64,000 nt of DNA from Treponema bryantii (GCF_900113965.1 NZ_FORI01000004.1:62001-126000), one strand, 5' to 3'. Positions 19,507 through 28,600 are shown, counted from the first letter of the stretch. The notes: generated by a model from the sequence alone, not told the origin. A program made the numbers and translations.

Positions 19507-20124
19507 ATGATTAAAGAATTTCTTCCATACGACGTTGTTAGAAATGATGCGCTCAAACTGGCACATAAAATCTATAAAGATGGTTTTATTCCAGATGTAA
19601 TTTACTGTTCACTTCGTGGCGGCGCATACATGGCAAACGTTATCAGTGAGTACTTTAAAATTATCAGTAAGAGAGAGAAATTTCATCCTGTTTTGTATGC
19701 GGGAGTTGTTGCACGTTCATATTCTGATGTTGCTCAGCACACTAAGGTTTTTATTGACGGCTGGACTTATCCGCCGGAGAATCTCAGACCGGGAGATAAG
19801 ATTCTTCTTGTCGATGATATTTTCGACTCAGGACGTACAATCAATTCCCTTGTTGAAACTCTTATCAACAGCCGTGGTATGCCACGCGAAGATATTAAGG
19901 TAGTTGTACACGACTACAAATATTTTACTTATCAGGAAGAGCAGCTTCCAATTCAGCCGGATTATTACTGCCGTAAATTTGTAATCAATACTCCGGATGA
20001 AAACCGTTGGATTCACTATATGAGCCATGAGCTCGTAGGTCTTTCAAAAGAAGAACTGGAGAAGAATTATTATTCACAGGATCCAGAGCTTCGTGATATT
20101 CTTGGACCTTTCCTTGAAGCATAG
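19507..20124 (+). CDS. Phosphoribosyltransferase
   Basis: 205 residues of the type I phosphoribosyltransferase fold. The PRPP-binding motif KILLVDDIFDSGRTINSL is near residue 100, with the paired acidic residues and the glycine-threonine turn. An early SLRGGAYMANVI loop matches the pyrophosphate loop. The length and motif fit purine salvage enzymes (hypoxanthine/guanine or xanthine type), but base specificity is not readable. It has its own promoter. Confidence 0.8.
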   Translation: MIKEFLPYDVVRNDALKLAHKIYKDGFIPDVIYCSLRGGAYMANVISEYFKIISKREKFHPVLYAGVVARSYSDVAQHTKVFIDGWTYPPENLRPGDKILLVDDIFDSGRTINSLVETLINSRGMPREDIKVVVHDYKYFTYQEEQLPIQPDYYCRKFVINTPDENRWIHYMSHELVGLSKEELEKNYYSQDPELRDILGPFLEA

Positions 20125-20154
20125 TTTACTGAAAAATACAAATTAGGACGGGAT

Positions 20155-22251
20155 ATGAAAAAAAAGTTTCTTACAAGTTTTATCTTTTTATTTGCGCTGA
20201 TTCCGCTTATTGCCGAAATTAATCTGCTAAGTCCTGCCGAAGGTGTGTGGGCCAACAGACAGATGCTTGTAATTGATAATTCTTCTGGGGGAGACTTTTT
20301 TTATTCAATTGATGGAGCAGATCCGGAGACTTTCGGTTTTGCTTATGATGGTCCTGTTCTTCTGGATGTTGAAGGTGACGTTCAGCTCTTTGTAACACGA
20401 ATTGCTGACGGTGGAAAAAAAGAAAAAGCTTCTGTTTCTTATACAGTAAAAGAAGATGATGCTGCTGGTACTTCATATAAAGATTTTATTCAGACCTTCT
20501 ATGAAGGAGGAATTTTAAATTACAGCGCCGGAAGCGAATTAGAAATTCCTTCTGATTTTTCTTTCTATCTTGGCCTTCCTCCTGAAAATTATATGCCGGC
20601 CCGTACACTCAAACTTTCTGCTGCGAGTGTACTTTCACGATACATCCCTTGTACAATTTTTGACAGCAAACGAGATGTAAAGTACCGTTTTATTATTAAA
20701 ACATATCCCCAGTCTGCAGGCGTTTACAGCCGCCGTGATGTTCCTTTCGAAATTACAGATTGGGAAACTATCAGTTTTCTTGATGATAATCTGATTTATA
20801 AAGTTGATTCAGAATACTGGGAGCTCCCAAAAGAGCCACGCAAGATTGACCGTACAACAAGTCATATGATTTCATGGCAGCCACTTGAATATGATGCTGG
20901 AAATCCTATTGAATTCTTTGTTCTGCCACCAAGACCAGAAATTATAAAAGATGAGTTTGAAGACGGTAGTATTGTTTATTCACTTCGCGGTGATGATGCT
21001 TATGCACTTAGCGTTTTAAATGAAACAGACGGAACTTATTCAGAACTTTTCAACCAGATTGGTATTGATGCTTTTTATGGTGATGGCGTTTCTGGAAATC
21101 TGACTCTTGGAGTTTTTGCAAACTCTGTTTATCAGGGAAAACTTTCTGTTTCCTATAATATCAATAGACGTCCACCTCAGATTCCTGTAATCAAAACAAA
21201 TGCAGAAGGCTTTGTTTCAAGAGGTACAGTTGATGTAAGAATTACCGGTACAAAGGGTGCAGATTTATACATTGCACTCAGTGAACCTGTAAACTTAGAT
21301 GAATCTGAATATTCCTACACACCTGATAATGAAATCTTTAAGGATATTCCGCTTGGTCAGTACAAAAAAGTAAAGGGAGAAAGCTTTACAATAAAATGGT
21401 CTCAGAATGGACTAAAGCCTGTTTATTATAAGGTTGCCGCATATTCTAAGACAGAAGAAAATGCAAGCAGCCCCGTAGAGTTTGCAGTTGTCATTGACCA
21501 GTCAAATTATTATTTTGATGCAGAAGCTGATTCAGAACTTGCAGACGGAACTTCTTCTCATCCTTTTACAGATTTTAAGCAGCTTACAGATGCACTTACA
21601 AGACAGCGAGTTGTTAAATTATGCGTTAAGGGTGAAATGCAGATTAATCAGCCTTATAATGTTTCTGCAAATTTCGAAATCATAAATAGTGGTGATGCAC
21701 GTCTGAGCTTTGGACCGAATGGCTCTCTTTCTATTAAGGCTTCTACCTTTGAGATTTCAGACTGTCGAATTCACAATCTTGCAGATATAAACAAAAAATC
21801 TATTGTTCCAATTATAAAACTTGAGAATTCTGTTTTGACAATGAGTAATTGTGTGATTGGAGCAGAGTTTTCTCGTAACGGAACTGTAATAGATGCAAAC
21901 AATGCAATAATAAATATTTCAGATACAATTGCTTCTGCAAATGCTGTTTCTTATATTTCATTTATTTCTGCTGTAAAATCAAGGATGTCTATCCGTAATT
22001 CTTCAATCAGTACAAACGCAGAAACTTGTGTTGTCATTTCTGCTAATGGTGGAAATCTTACAGCTCAGAAAAATGATTTTACTGTAATTGGCGGAAGCGG
22101 ACGAATAGCAGAACTTTTTGGAGTAACTGCAAACTTAAAAGAAAATATTTTTAAGGCTCAGCTAACAAATACTACAAGTAAGAATCAGCCGATTTACACA
22201 AACAAGACAAGTAAACTTACGGAAGAAAAAAATTCCGTTCAAGGCTTTTAA
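20155..22251 (+). CDS. Surface or periplasmic protein with chitobiase-like and beta-helix regions
   Basis: 698 residues with a signal peptide. Residues ~20-95 resemble the chitobiase/beta-hexosaminidase C-terminal type domain (FYSIDGADPETFGFAYDGPV). The middle has further Ig-like beta segments with repeated references to a YSIDG-like core. The last ~200 residues form regular short repeats (SNCVIGAEF, NAIINISDTIAS, SRMSIRNSSIS) typical of a right-handed parallel beta helix. The start is preceded by AGGACGGG. Export is likely; a carbohydrate-binding or surface role is inference. It precedes rnhB by three bases. Confidence 0.7.
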   Translation: MKKKFLTSFIFLFALIPLIAEINLLSPAEGVWANRQMLVIDNSSGGDFFYSIDGADPETFGFAYDGPVLLDVEGDVQLFVTRIADGGKKEKASVSYTVKEDDAAGTSYKDFIQTFYEGGILNYSAGSELEIPSDFSFYLGLPPENYMPARTLKLSAASVLSRYIPCTIFDSKRDVKYRFIIKTYPQSAGVYSRRDVPFEITDWETISFLDDNLIYKVDSEYWELPKEPRKIDRTTSHMISWQPLEYDAGNPIEFFVLPPRPEIIKDEFEDGSIVYSLRGDDAYALSVLNETDGTYSELFNQIGIDAFYGDGVSGNLTLGVFANSVYQGKLSVSYNINRRPPQIPVIKTNAEGFVSRGTVDVRITGTKGADLYIALSEPVNLDESEYSYTPDNEIFKDIPLGQYKKVKGESFTIKWSQNGLKPVYYKVAAYSKTEENASSPVEFAVVIDQSNYYFDAEADSELADGTSSHPFTDFKQLTDALTRQRVVKLCVKGEMQINQPYNVSANFEIINSGDARLSFGPNGSLSIKASTFEISDCRIHNLADINKKSIVPIIKLENSVLTMSNCVIGAEFSRNGTVIDANNAIINISDTIASANAVSYISFISAVKSRMSIRNSSISTNAETCVVISANGGNLTAQKNDFTVIGGSGRIAELFGVTANLKENIFKAQLTNTTSKNQPIYTNKTSKLTEEKNSVQGF

Positions 22252-22254
22252 TTT

Positions 22255-22815
22255 ATGCTGCTTGTTGGTTTTGATGAAGCGGGCAGAGGCCCTTTAGCAG
22301 GACCGGTCTGTGCCGCCGCCGTAATTCTCCCGGCCGACTTTCCTATTGAAATCTTAAACGACTCTAAAAAACTTTCCGAAAAAAAACGAGCGGCGGCCGA
22401 AGTCGTAATCAAAGAAAAAGCGTATTGGGGAATTGCCCTTGTTGATCATAAAAAAATCGACGAAATAAATATTCTCGAAGCAAGCATGCTTGCAATGAAA
22501 CTTGCCTTTGAAAATATGCTGAAAAAAGCGCCGGAGCTGAAACTGGACGAAATCTCTGGAATCACCGACGGTACCCGTTGTCCGGACGTCCTGATTGAAT
22601 GCCGCTGTGAGCCTAAGGCCGACGGAAAATATCCCTGTGTTATGGCGGCAAGCATTCTTGCGAAAACCTGCCGTGACCGTTTAATGCTTGAAATGGACAA
22701 AAAATATCCCGAATACGGTTATGCAAAACACAAAGGGTATCCTACAAAAGCACATCGGGAAATCTGTCATAAGCTTGGACCATCACCAATCCAGAGACTT
22801 ACGTTTAAGTATTAA
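22255..22815 (+). CDS. rnhB: Ribonuclease HII
   Basis: 186 residues, normal length. The catalytic N-terminal signature GFDEAGRGPLAGPV carries the Asp-Glu pair. NDSKKLSEKKR follows, then MAASILAKTCRD with the third acidic residue, and HKGYPTKAHRE near the end. RNase HII removes ribonucleotides misincorporated in DNA and RNA primers. It starts immediately after the beta-helix gene and ends overlapping by 11 bases the convergent MATE gene. Confidence 0.96.
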   Translation: MLLVGFDEAGRGPLAGPVCAAAVILPADFPIEILNDSKKLSEKKRAAAEVVIKEKAYWGIALVDHKKIDEINILEASMLAMKLAFENMLKKAPELKLDEISGITDGTRCPDVLIECRCEPKADGKYPCVMAASILAKTCRDRLMLEMDKKYPEYGYAKHKGYPTKAHREICHKLGPSPIQRLTFKY

Positions 22816-24160
22816 GATCGCGGGTAATATTTCTTAACCAGCCTTTCTTAAAGTAATGTCTGATTACAAAAGGCAGCTTTTCAAACTCATCAAGATACAA
22901 AATAAAATATACCCAGAGAGGTGGAAGCTTAAAAACAAAGGCTGCAAGTAGTCCGAGCGGAACTGAAACTGCCCACATGTTGATGCAGTCTGCAACAAAG
23001 CCGAACTTTGAATCTCCACCGGCACGGAAAATTCCACAAATCAAAACAGTATTGATTGAAGCGCCAATCAAAGATACTGAATTGATAAACAGAAGGACGT
23101 TTCTGTAATGGGCTGCAGTTTCGTTAAGGTCTGCAATAAAGGGAAGAACAGGGTAGAGACAAATCAGAAGTAGGGCACCAAGCAGACCAGAAAGAATTGT
23201 AACTCTGGCAAGGCGGCTGGCATTGCGTTCTGCAACTTCCATATCACCAGCTCCCATATATTTTCCGAGTACAATTGCTCCACCATAGGCCATACCAAAA
23301 CAAAGAACTGAACCGAGCTGACGTACAGTGTTTACAACAGAGTTTGCCGCAACAATGTCTTCTCCAAGATGTCCCATAATTACAGAGTACATTGCAAATG
23401 CCGACCCCCATACAAGCTCGTTGCCAACGGCCGGCAGCGAATAACGGAAAAAGTCTCTGGTAAGAACTGCATTACGGCGGAACATACAGGTAACAGAAAA
23501 ACGTACATCCTTCTGCCGGCCTGCATAAATAAAGCAGATTACCATTTCGATAAAGCGTGCAATGGAAGTCGCTATACCAACTCCGGTAATTCCCATTTTA
23601 GGAACTCCGAAAAGTCCAAAGATGAAAACTGCATTTAAACCGATGTTCAAAAAAAGACTTGTTGTAGAAGTGATAGTTACGATTTTTACACGTTCAATAC
23701 TCTTAAAGCCTGCCTGGAACATCTGTGAAAATGAAAGACAGACATAAGAAAAACTTGCGGCTCTCAGGTATTTACAGCCTTCGATAATAAGAGTTTCTTC
23801 CTGAGTAAAGATGAGCATTAAGATTCGCGGGTAAAAGGCTGCTATAAGAGCTACAATAATTTCGACTGTACAGCAGATTCTAAGGCCAATTCCAAGCAGG
23901 GTTTTGATTGATTCGGTATCTTTCTTTCCCCAGTATTGGGCTCCTAGCATAACAAGACCAGAGGAAAGTCCTGTAGAAACCATAAAAAGAATAAAAGCAA
24001 CGTTTCCGGCTAAGGAAGACGCTGCGATTGCCGTCTGTCCAATGTAACCAAGCATGATTACATCGGCAGAGTTTACGGCTGCGGAAATAAGATTCTGAAT
24101 CGCCATCGGTTGAACGACGTTTCGTAAATCTTTATAAAATGTTTTTGCTTCGTTATTCAT
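22805..24160 (-). CDS. MATE family efflux transporter
   Basis: 451 residues with about twelve membrane helices in two homologous halves. The first half begins with the family-typical VVQPMAIQNLISAAVNSADV, and GAQYWGKKDTES and ALGKYMG-like loops follow. MATE proteins export drugs or metabolites using Na+ or H+ gradients; the substrate is unknown. No Shine-Dalgarno precedes the ATG. Instead a double-hairpin repeat ends seven bases upstream, which could affect translation. It converges on rnhB. Confidence 0.9.
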   Translation of the reverse strand: MNNEAKTFYKDLRNVVQPMAIQNLISAAVNSADVIMLGYIGQTAIAASSLAGNVAFILFMVSTGLSSGLVMLGAQYWGKKDTESIKTLLGIGLRICCTVEIIVALIAAFYPRILMLIFTQEETLIIEGCKYLRAASFSYVCLSFSQMFQAGFKSIERVKIVTITSTTSLFLNIGLNAVFIFGLFGVPKMGITGVGIATSIARFIEMVICFIYAGRQKDVRFSVTCMFRRNAVLTRDFFRYSLPAVGNELVWGSAFAMYSVIMGHLGEDIVAANSVVNTVRQLGSVLCFGMAYGGAIVLGKYMGAGDMEVAERNASRLARVTILSGLLGALLLICLYPVLPFIADLNETAAHYRNVLLFINSVSLIGASINTVLICGIFRAGGDSKFGFVADCINMWAVSVPLGLLAAFVFKLPPLWVYFILYLDEFEKLPFVIRHYFKKGWLRNITRDLNT

Positions 24161-24167
24161 GTTTAAT

Positions 24168-24228
24168 CGTCATCCCGAACTTGTTTCGGGATCTTGTTTA
24201 TAGATGCTGAAACAAGTTCAGCATGACG
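24168..24228. repeat. REP-like double hairpin
   Basis: Two adjacent hairpins: ATCCCGAA/TTCGGGAT with loop CTTGT, and ATGCTGAA/TTCAGCAT with loop ACAAG. The whole 61 bases also form a larger inverted repeat with 26-nt arms differing at four positions, bounded by CGTCAT/ATGACG. The design matches palindromic units scattered in many bacterial genomes; only one copy lies in this window. It separates the stop of the PUR-alpha gene from the MATE start. Confidence 0.75.
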
Positions 24229-24233
24229 GTGCT

Positions 24234-24647
24234 CTATTCAGAGTCAGCCGTTTTCTTACTTACGATGTGAATTACTTTTCCTGTTCTTTTAATTCCATCG
24301 TCAGCGCGTTTTTCAACTTTTTCGCCTTTGTCTGATTTTACACGGTAAACTTTTTTACCGGCACCATATTTAGCATCTTTTTCAGCTCTCTTTTCTTTAG
24401 CTGCTTTCTGACGCTGTTTTCTGTCTTTTTCAACGTAATCAAGAGATTTTTCGAGCCCCTGAAGGAACTTCTGCATATCATCAGCAAAAATTGCAATCTG
24501 ATGACGATCTGCCTCAACTCCGTCTCGGTTCTTGCTTTCTACAATCTGCAGAAATACATCACCTGTACGGTTTTCTTTTACATTGAAAAAATATGAACGA
24601 TTTTCAAGATAGATTTGTGTTGTGAAAAGTTCTCCACGTGCTCCCAT
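24234..24647 (-). CDS. PUR-alpha family nucleic-acid-binding protein (DUF3276)
   Basis: 137 residues. The PUR repeat core is FTTQIYLENRSYFFNVKENR followed by DVFLQIVESKNR and QIAIFADDMQKFLQGLEKSL. A long Lys/Arg/Glu-rich tail follows. The Borrelia burgdorferi homologue was crystallised as a single-repeat PUR-alpha protein that dimerises and binds single-stranded nucleic acid. The role in Treponema is not known. AAGGAG sits before the ATG. The extended charged tail suggests extra nucleic-acid contacts. Confidence 0.85.
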   Translation of the reverse strand: MGARGELFTTQIYLENRSYFFNVKENRTGDVFLQIVESKNRDGVEADRHQIAIFADDMQKFLQGLEKSLDYVEKDRKQRQKAAKEKRAEKDAKYGAGKKVYRVKSDKGEKVEKRADDGIKRTGKVIHIVSKKTADSE

Positions 24648-24800
24648 AATAAAACTCCTTATAAAAAAAATCTAAAAGGGGAGAGCCCTTAAAAACAAAC
24701 GTAAAGAACCTTCCCTTGTAATTTTATGAATTGTGTCGCATTTAGTGCGATTTCTTGTAATTTATCACAATCTAAAGAAAATGTCTATAAATATCGTCTC

Positions 24801-24830
24801 GTCATTGCGAGCACGAAGTGCGAAGCAATC
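24801..24830. repeat. Palindromic intergenic repeat touching the cysteine desulfurase stop
   Basis: ATTGC-(GA)-GCAC-(GAA)-GTGC-(GAA)-GCAAT forms an interrupted hairpin (24804-24829). The surrounding GTCATTGCGAGCACGAAG resembles a repeat I recall from many genomes. Its last base is the first of the minus-strand TAG stop (24830-24832) of the cysteine desulfurase, so the element lies right at that gene's end. Confidence 0.6.
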
Positions 24831-25975
24831 TATTTATTAAACTGCCCGTTTACTTCCGAAACAGCCGCCAGCAAGTCTTCCACGCCTTTATCTGTTGTAT
24901 GTGGTCCAAAACTAAAACGTACTGCATTTTCACGAAGCTTTGCATCCACATGCATTGCTTCAAGAACAGGACGTTTGTTTTTCTTTGCTGAACATGCGCT
25001 GCCAGTACTGATTGAAAAACCTTTAGAGTCGAGTGCACGAAGCATTACATTGCCTGGAATATTCTTGAAGGCTGCCTGAACAACGTATGGTGAAAACAAA
25101 TCCTTCTTTTCAAGACGGCTTGGTGGAACTACAGTACAACCGGGAAGGGCTGCAAGTTTTTCAACAAAAGTATTTGTGCGATCTGCGTCAGAAGTTTTTG
25201 CCTTGTTGTAATAGCGCTCAAGACATTTTGAAAAAGCTACTGCGCCATAAACATTTTCTGTTCCGCTGCGAAGTCCTTTTTCCTGTCCGCCACCGCGCAA
25301 GAAAGGCTCACAGGCATCCTTCATATAAAGAATACCGATTCCGCGTGGACCGCAGATTTTATGAGAACTAAGGGCTGCGCTGTCTATTCCCTTGTATGAA
25401 AGATTAAGATTGATTTTACCTGCTGCCTGAACACAGTCTACATGGAACTTAGGACGTCGTTTTCCTTCACTGGCTTTTGTGATTGCATCAGCAATTTCGT
25501 AGATTGGCTGAATAACACCAGTCTCGTTATTTACTGCCATAATGCAGATAAGAACTGTATCGCTTGTGATGAGGCCTGCAACAGTTTCTGGCTTAATGAT
25601 TCCATCAGAATCAGCTGGAATCTGAACAACCTTCCATCCGCAATTTTTCAAAGCTTCTGACTGTTCACGAATTGCCGGGTGCTCGATTGAACTTACAAGC
25701 ACAGTGCCTTTCATAGGTTTTGTTAAAACTGAAAGAAGAGGAATTTGATCGCTTTCTGTTCCGCCGGAAGTAAAATAAACGGTTTCTGGTTTTACACCAA
25801 GAGCAGCAGCGGCACGAGAGCGGGCAGCTTCAAAAACTTCGCGGGCTTTTTTTCCAACATCGTGAGTGCTTGAAGGGTTTCCCCAGAACTGTAAAGTTTC
25901 TTCAAGAGATTCTCTTAAAATATCTTCGTCTGCGGGGCTGGTTGCAGCCCAGTCAAAATAATGTTCTTTATCCAT
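24830..25975 (-). CDS. Cysteine desulfurase, NifS/IscS family
   Basis: 381 residues. The PLP-binding lysine lies in SSHKICGPRGIG near residue 205, with the upstream histidine of SIEHPAI and the SGGTESDQ phosphate-binding segment. The active-site cysteine is in TGSACSAKKNKRP near 330. The enzyme takes sulfur from cysteine for Fe-S clusters or tRNA thiolation. It follows aroB with eight bases between, so the two are probably cotranscribed. No iscU is adjacent, so the sulfur acceptor is unclear. Confidence 0.92.
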   Translation of the reverse strand: MDKEHYFDWAATSPADEDILRESLEETLQFWGNPSSTHDVGKKAREVFEAARSRAAAALGVKPETVYFTSGGTESDQIPLLSVLTKPMKGTVLVSSIEHPAIREQSEALKNCGWKVVQIPADSDGIIKPETVAGLITSDTVLICIMAVNNETGVIQPIYEIADAITKASEGKRRPKFHVDCVQAAGKINLNLSYKGIDSAALSSHKICGPRGIGILYMKDACEPFLRGGGQEKGLRSGTENVYGAVAFSKCLERYYNKAKTSDADRTNTFVEKLAALPGCTVVPPSRLEKKDLFSPYVVQAAFKNIPGNVMLRALDSKGFSISTGSACSAKKNKRPVLEAMHVDAKLRENAVRFSFGPHTTDKGVEDLLAAVSEVNGQFNK

Positions 25976-25983
25976 ACGTCGAT

Positions 25984-27108
25984 TTAAGCCTTCAAGACAG
26001 AAGAAATCAGTTTTTCATCAACTTCTTCAATTTGAATATCAGTGATTGCCTTGCAGATTATTAATCTGATTTTTTCTGAAATGTTTTTCTTGTCTGTACG
26101 CATGATTGTAATGAGACGCTCGCTAAAGCCACCGCCTTTTACAAATGATGGTACAGGATCTGTGTCCCAATTGTAGGCTTTAAGAATATCAAAAACTTCA
26201 TCGCGGAATGCCTGCATGCAGTATTCTTTTTTATATGCAAGTTCAACAGCACGGCCAATTCCCCAGGCAACAGCAGCACCGTGAGTAATTGAACCAAGTC
26301 CTGCTACTGTTTCCAGAGCGTGACCAAAAGTATGACCAAGATTCAGATAAGCGCGAATTCCCTGTTCTGTAAAATCCTGTTCAACAATGCTTCCTTTTGC
26401 TTTTACGCATTTGTGAATGATTGTTTCAAGAGTTTTACTGTCACGGGCATTAATCTTATCTGCTTCATTCTTAAATAAATCATAAAGTTCTTTATCAAAG
26501 AGAAGGGCAGTTTTAAATGCTTCTGCAAGACCTGAGTTATACTGATTTTCTGGAAGATACTGAACAAATTCCGGGAAGTAGAAAAGCTTTGTTGCAGGGA
26601 AGAAGGTTCCAATGATATTCTTGTAATTTTCAAAATCACAGCCAGCCTTTCCACCAATAGATGCATCTACCATAGCAAGAAGGGTTGTAGGTACAAACTG
26701 AACGGAAGTTCCACGCTTGTAAATAGAAGCTGCGAATGCTGTGGTATCACAAATTACACCACCGCCAATACCAATGAAAATATCCTTGCGGGTAAAGTTA
26801 GCGTCAAAAGCAGCGCGTACAATATTCAATACGCTTTCAATTGTTTTATATGGTTCTCCTGAACCAAGAATCAAAAGACAGTCCTTTCCGCATACTCCAT
26901 CATCAAACTTAGAAATAAAAGACTGCATGCATTCAAGGCTTGCAACTGTAGCATCGGTTACGAAAAAGCGGCGTCGTGTTTCTTTAGCTTCTTCTCCTTC
27001 AAAAAAGAGAGCAGCCAGATCCGGCCTTCCTGAAATGAAATTGATAAGAGATTTGTCGGTGCCCGAATGAAGGGCTGGATAAGAAATAGTGAAACTGTTT
27101 TGACTCAT
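25984..27108 (-). CDS. aroB: 3-dehydroquinate synthase
   Basis: 374 residues. The NAD-binding GIGGGVICDTTAFAASIYKRG, the substrate loop PTTLLAMVDASIGGKAG and the metal-binding NLGHTFGHALE are all present. The enzyme converts DAHP to 3-dehydroquinate in the shikimate pathway. A small N-terminal extension (~30 residues) precedes the fold. No other aro genes are nearby; the gene shares an operon with the cysteine desulfurase. Confidence 0.95.
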   Translation of the reverse strand: MSQNSFTISYPALHSGTDKSLINFISGRPDLAALFFEGEEAKETRRRFFVTDATVASLECMQSFISKFDDGVCGKDCLLILGSGEPYKTIESVLNIVRAAFDANFTRKDIFIGIGGGVICDTTAFAASIYKRGTSVQFVPTTLLAMVDASIGGKAGCDFENYKNIIGTFFPATKLFYFPEFVQYLPENQYNSGLAEAFKTALLFDKELYDLFKNEADKINARDSKTLETIIHKCVKAKGSIVEQDFTEQGIRAYLNLGHTFGHALETVAGLGSITHGAAVAWGIGRAVELAYKKEYCMQAFRDEVFDILKAYNWDTDPVPSFVKGGGFSERLITIMRTDKKNISEKIRLIICKAITDIQIEEVDEKLISSVLKA

Positions 27109-27120
27109 AATGAGCCTATT

Positions 27121-27735
27121 TTAGTATTTTTTATCCATTTCGTTAAGTTCTTTTATGTTTTTTTCCAGACGTTCTATTTCACGGTTGAGCATTTTCTCAT
27201 AATCAAGCTTACCTTCTGCAATGCGCTCGCGCTCATCTTCCCAGTTCTGCTTTGCTGTTATAAATAAAAAGTTGAAAGAAGCCGAGTTAGCCTTTTCCTG
27301 CCAGACTTTAGCTTCCTGCCAGTAGTAAAGCCCAGCCTTATAGCAGGATAAAGCTTTTTCCATATTGCGAAGATATTCGTCTTTCCATGGTGCATCGTAA
27401 AAATAAATACACTTTTTGTCGTAGGTACGGCCAAGACGAAGGTGCTGTTCTATGAGTTTGAGATTTATATGCATCTGGAAAAGATATCTGTATTTTTCCC
27501 ATTCTTTTTCAGTTGTGATTTTTGCGTCGGTAAACTGAGGATTGCAAAAATCTGCCTGAGCAGCTTTTTCAAGCCAGTAGATGTTTTCAATACAGTCGTC
27601 AGGATACTGCTGGTAATGAACGTGATAAAGCTTATACCAGTCTTCCTTGAATTTCACCATATAGGCGAATGTCGGAGTGGTGTGGATGAAGATAATGATA
27701 GATGTCAGAAGAATTGCAAATAAACGCTTTTTCAC
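27121..27735 (-). CDS. Secreted hypothetical protein, Trp/Tyr-rich
   Basis: 204 residues starting with GTG at 27735, giving a signal peptide MKKRLFAILLTSIIIFIHTT. The mature part is helical and rich in Tyr and Trp (VKFKEDWYKLYHVHYQQYPD). A C-terminal coiled coil has the form REIERLEKNIKELNEMDKKY. I do not recognise it. A GATAAT box ends six bases before the GTG and no Shine-Dalgarno is seen. The stop lies 12 bases from the aroB start, so it may be the head of the aroB-desulfurase operon. Confidence 0.65.
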   Translation of the reverse strand: MKKRLFAILLTSIIIFIHTTPTFAYMVKFKEDWYKLYHVHYQQYPDDCIENIYWLEKAAQADFCNPQFTDAKITTEKEWEKYRYLFQMHINLKLIEQHLRLGRTYDKKCIYFYDAPWKDEYLRNMEKALSCYKAGLYYWQEAKVWQEKANSASFNFLFITAKQNWEDERERIAEGKLDYEKMLNREIERLEKNIKELNEMDKKY

Positions 27736-27741
27736 GATTAA

Positions 27742-27770
27742 ATTATCGGAAAATATGAAAAATAGTTTAA
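27742..27770 (-). promoter_or_regulatory. Predicted leaderless promoter for the secreted hypothetical gene
   Basis: Minus strand: TTAAAC (27770-27765, weak -35), 17-nt spacer, GATAAT (27747-27742), then six bases and the GTG at 27735. The spacing repeats that of prfB and several other genes in the window. Confidence 0.4.
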
Positions 27771-27790
27771 TAAACAGATTCTACGGAAAA

Positions 27791-27967
27791 TACAGAAAAA
27801 AAGGGCGTAGTGGGAAAACATATTGCGCTGCCTCGAGGAGTTTTGGCGTTTAGCCATCGAAAACAATCCGAGGATTTTTGCGTGCAAAAACCGCAGGATT
27901 GTTAACACAAAAAACTAGCTCGCGAGCAGCACAATGTGTTTTCCCACGGGAGCCCGTTTTTTCTGTA
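27791..27967. repeat. 177-bp palindromic element, MITE-like or long structured RNA
   Basis: The arms are TACAGAAAAAAAGGGCG... (27791 onward) and its near-complement ...CGGGAGCCCGTTTTTTCTGTA ending at 27967. They share GTGGGAAAACA, ATTG and GCTGC and align over about 41 bases with few mismatches. A second hairpin lies inside: CAATCC...TTTTTGC / GCAAAAA...GGATTG (27864-27903). Terminal inverted repeats without coding capacity suggest a non-autonomous mobile element; the transcript would fold into a long stem in either direction. It fills the space between tmk and the secreted hypothetical gene. Only one copy is in the window. Confidence 0.65.
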
Positions 27968-27972
27968 AGATT

Positions 27973-28593
27973 TCAGTTTTTAATATATTCCCAGATTATT
28001 TTTGCAATATTCTCAATCGTATCTGCGGCATTAATTCTAACAATTTTCATACCAGTTTCGCCTGCAGTTTTTTCATATTCAGAAATCACTTTCTCATACT
28101 GTGCCGCAATAGCTTTCTGCTTTTCAATTGTTTCGTAGATTTCCTTATTTTCACCACGTGCATTAACACGTCCCAGCGAAATCTCAGGATTAATCTCAAA
28201 ATAAAACAGAATTTCCGGCAATGGGAAAGGTGAGTTCAGCAGTCTTGGTAACTCATCACCACATGAAACTGACTGATAAGCCATGCTGGAAAAGAAATAT
28301 CTGTCGCTTACAACGATTTTTCCGCTTTCGCATAGTTCTTTTACGCCCTTTTTGCCAAAAATGTGTTCACAGCGGTCTGCGGCAAAGAGATATGCGTTGG
28401 TTTTTTCATCAACACTGAACTCGCCACCAAGCATACGACGCAAAAAACGGCCGGTTTCACTGCCTGTTGGTTCTGCAGTAGCTACAAAACGGCCTTCGCA
28501 ACAGCTGTTCCCGCGTTCTACAAGTTTTTTTATCTGTGTCGAGGTTCCAGCCCCGTCTATTCCCTCAAATACAATAAAGTTTTTCAAAATCAT
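27973..28593 (-). CDS. tmk: Thymidylate kinase
   Basis: 206 residues from ATG 28593 (an in-frame ATG at 28602 would overlap the promoter). The P-loop FEGIDGAGTSTQ is at residues ~7-20; the usual GKST is GTST here. DRYFFSSMAYQ and the lid region around NARGENKEIYE follow. The enzyme phosphorylates dTMP to dTDP. A TATAAT ends seven bases before ATG 28593 with no Shine-Dalgarno. It is divergent from tamB and followed by the 177-bp palindrome. Confidence 0.88.
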   Translation of the reverse strand: MILKNFIVFEGIDGAGTSTQIKKLVERGNSCCEGRFVATAEPTGSETGRFLRRMLGGEFSVDEKTNAYLFAADRCEHIFGKKGVKELCESGKIVVSDRYFFSSMAYQSVSCGDELPRLLNSPFPLPEILFYFEINPEISLGRVNARGENKEIYETIEKQKAIAAQYEKVISEYEKTAGETGMKIVRINAADTIENIAKIIWEYIKN

Positions 28594-28600
28594 AACATTC

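Noticed and set aside
24660-24800. Riboswitch upstream of the PUR-alpha gene
   Set aside because: Only a short AAGGG/CCCTT hairpin is visible; no known riboswitch core was recognised.
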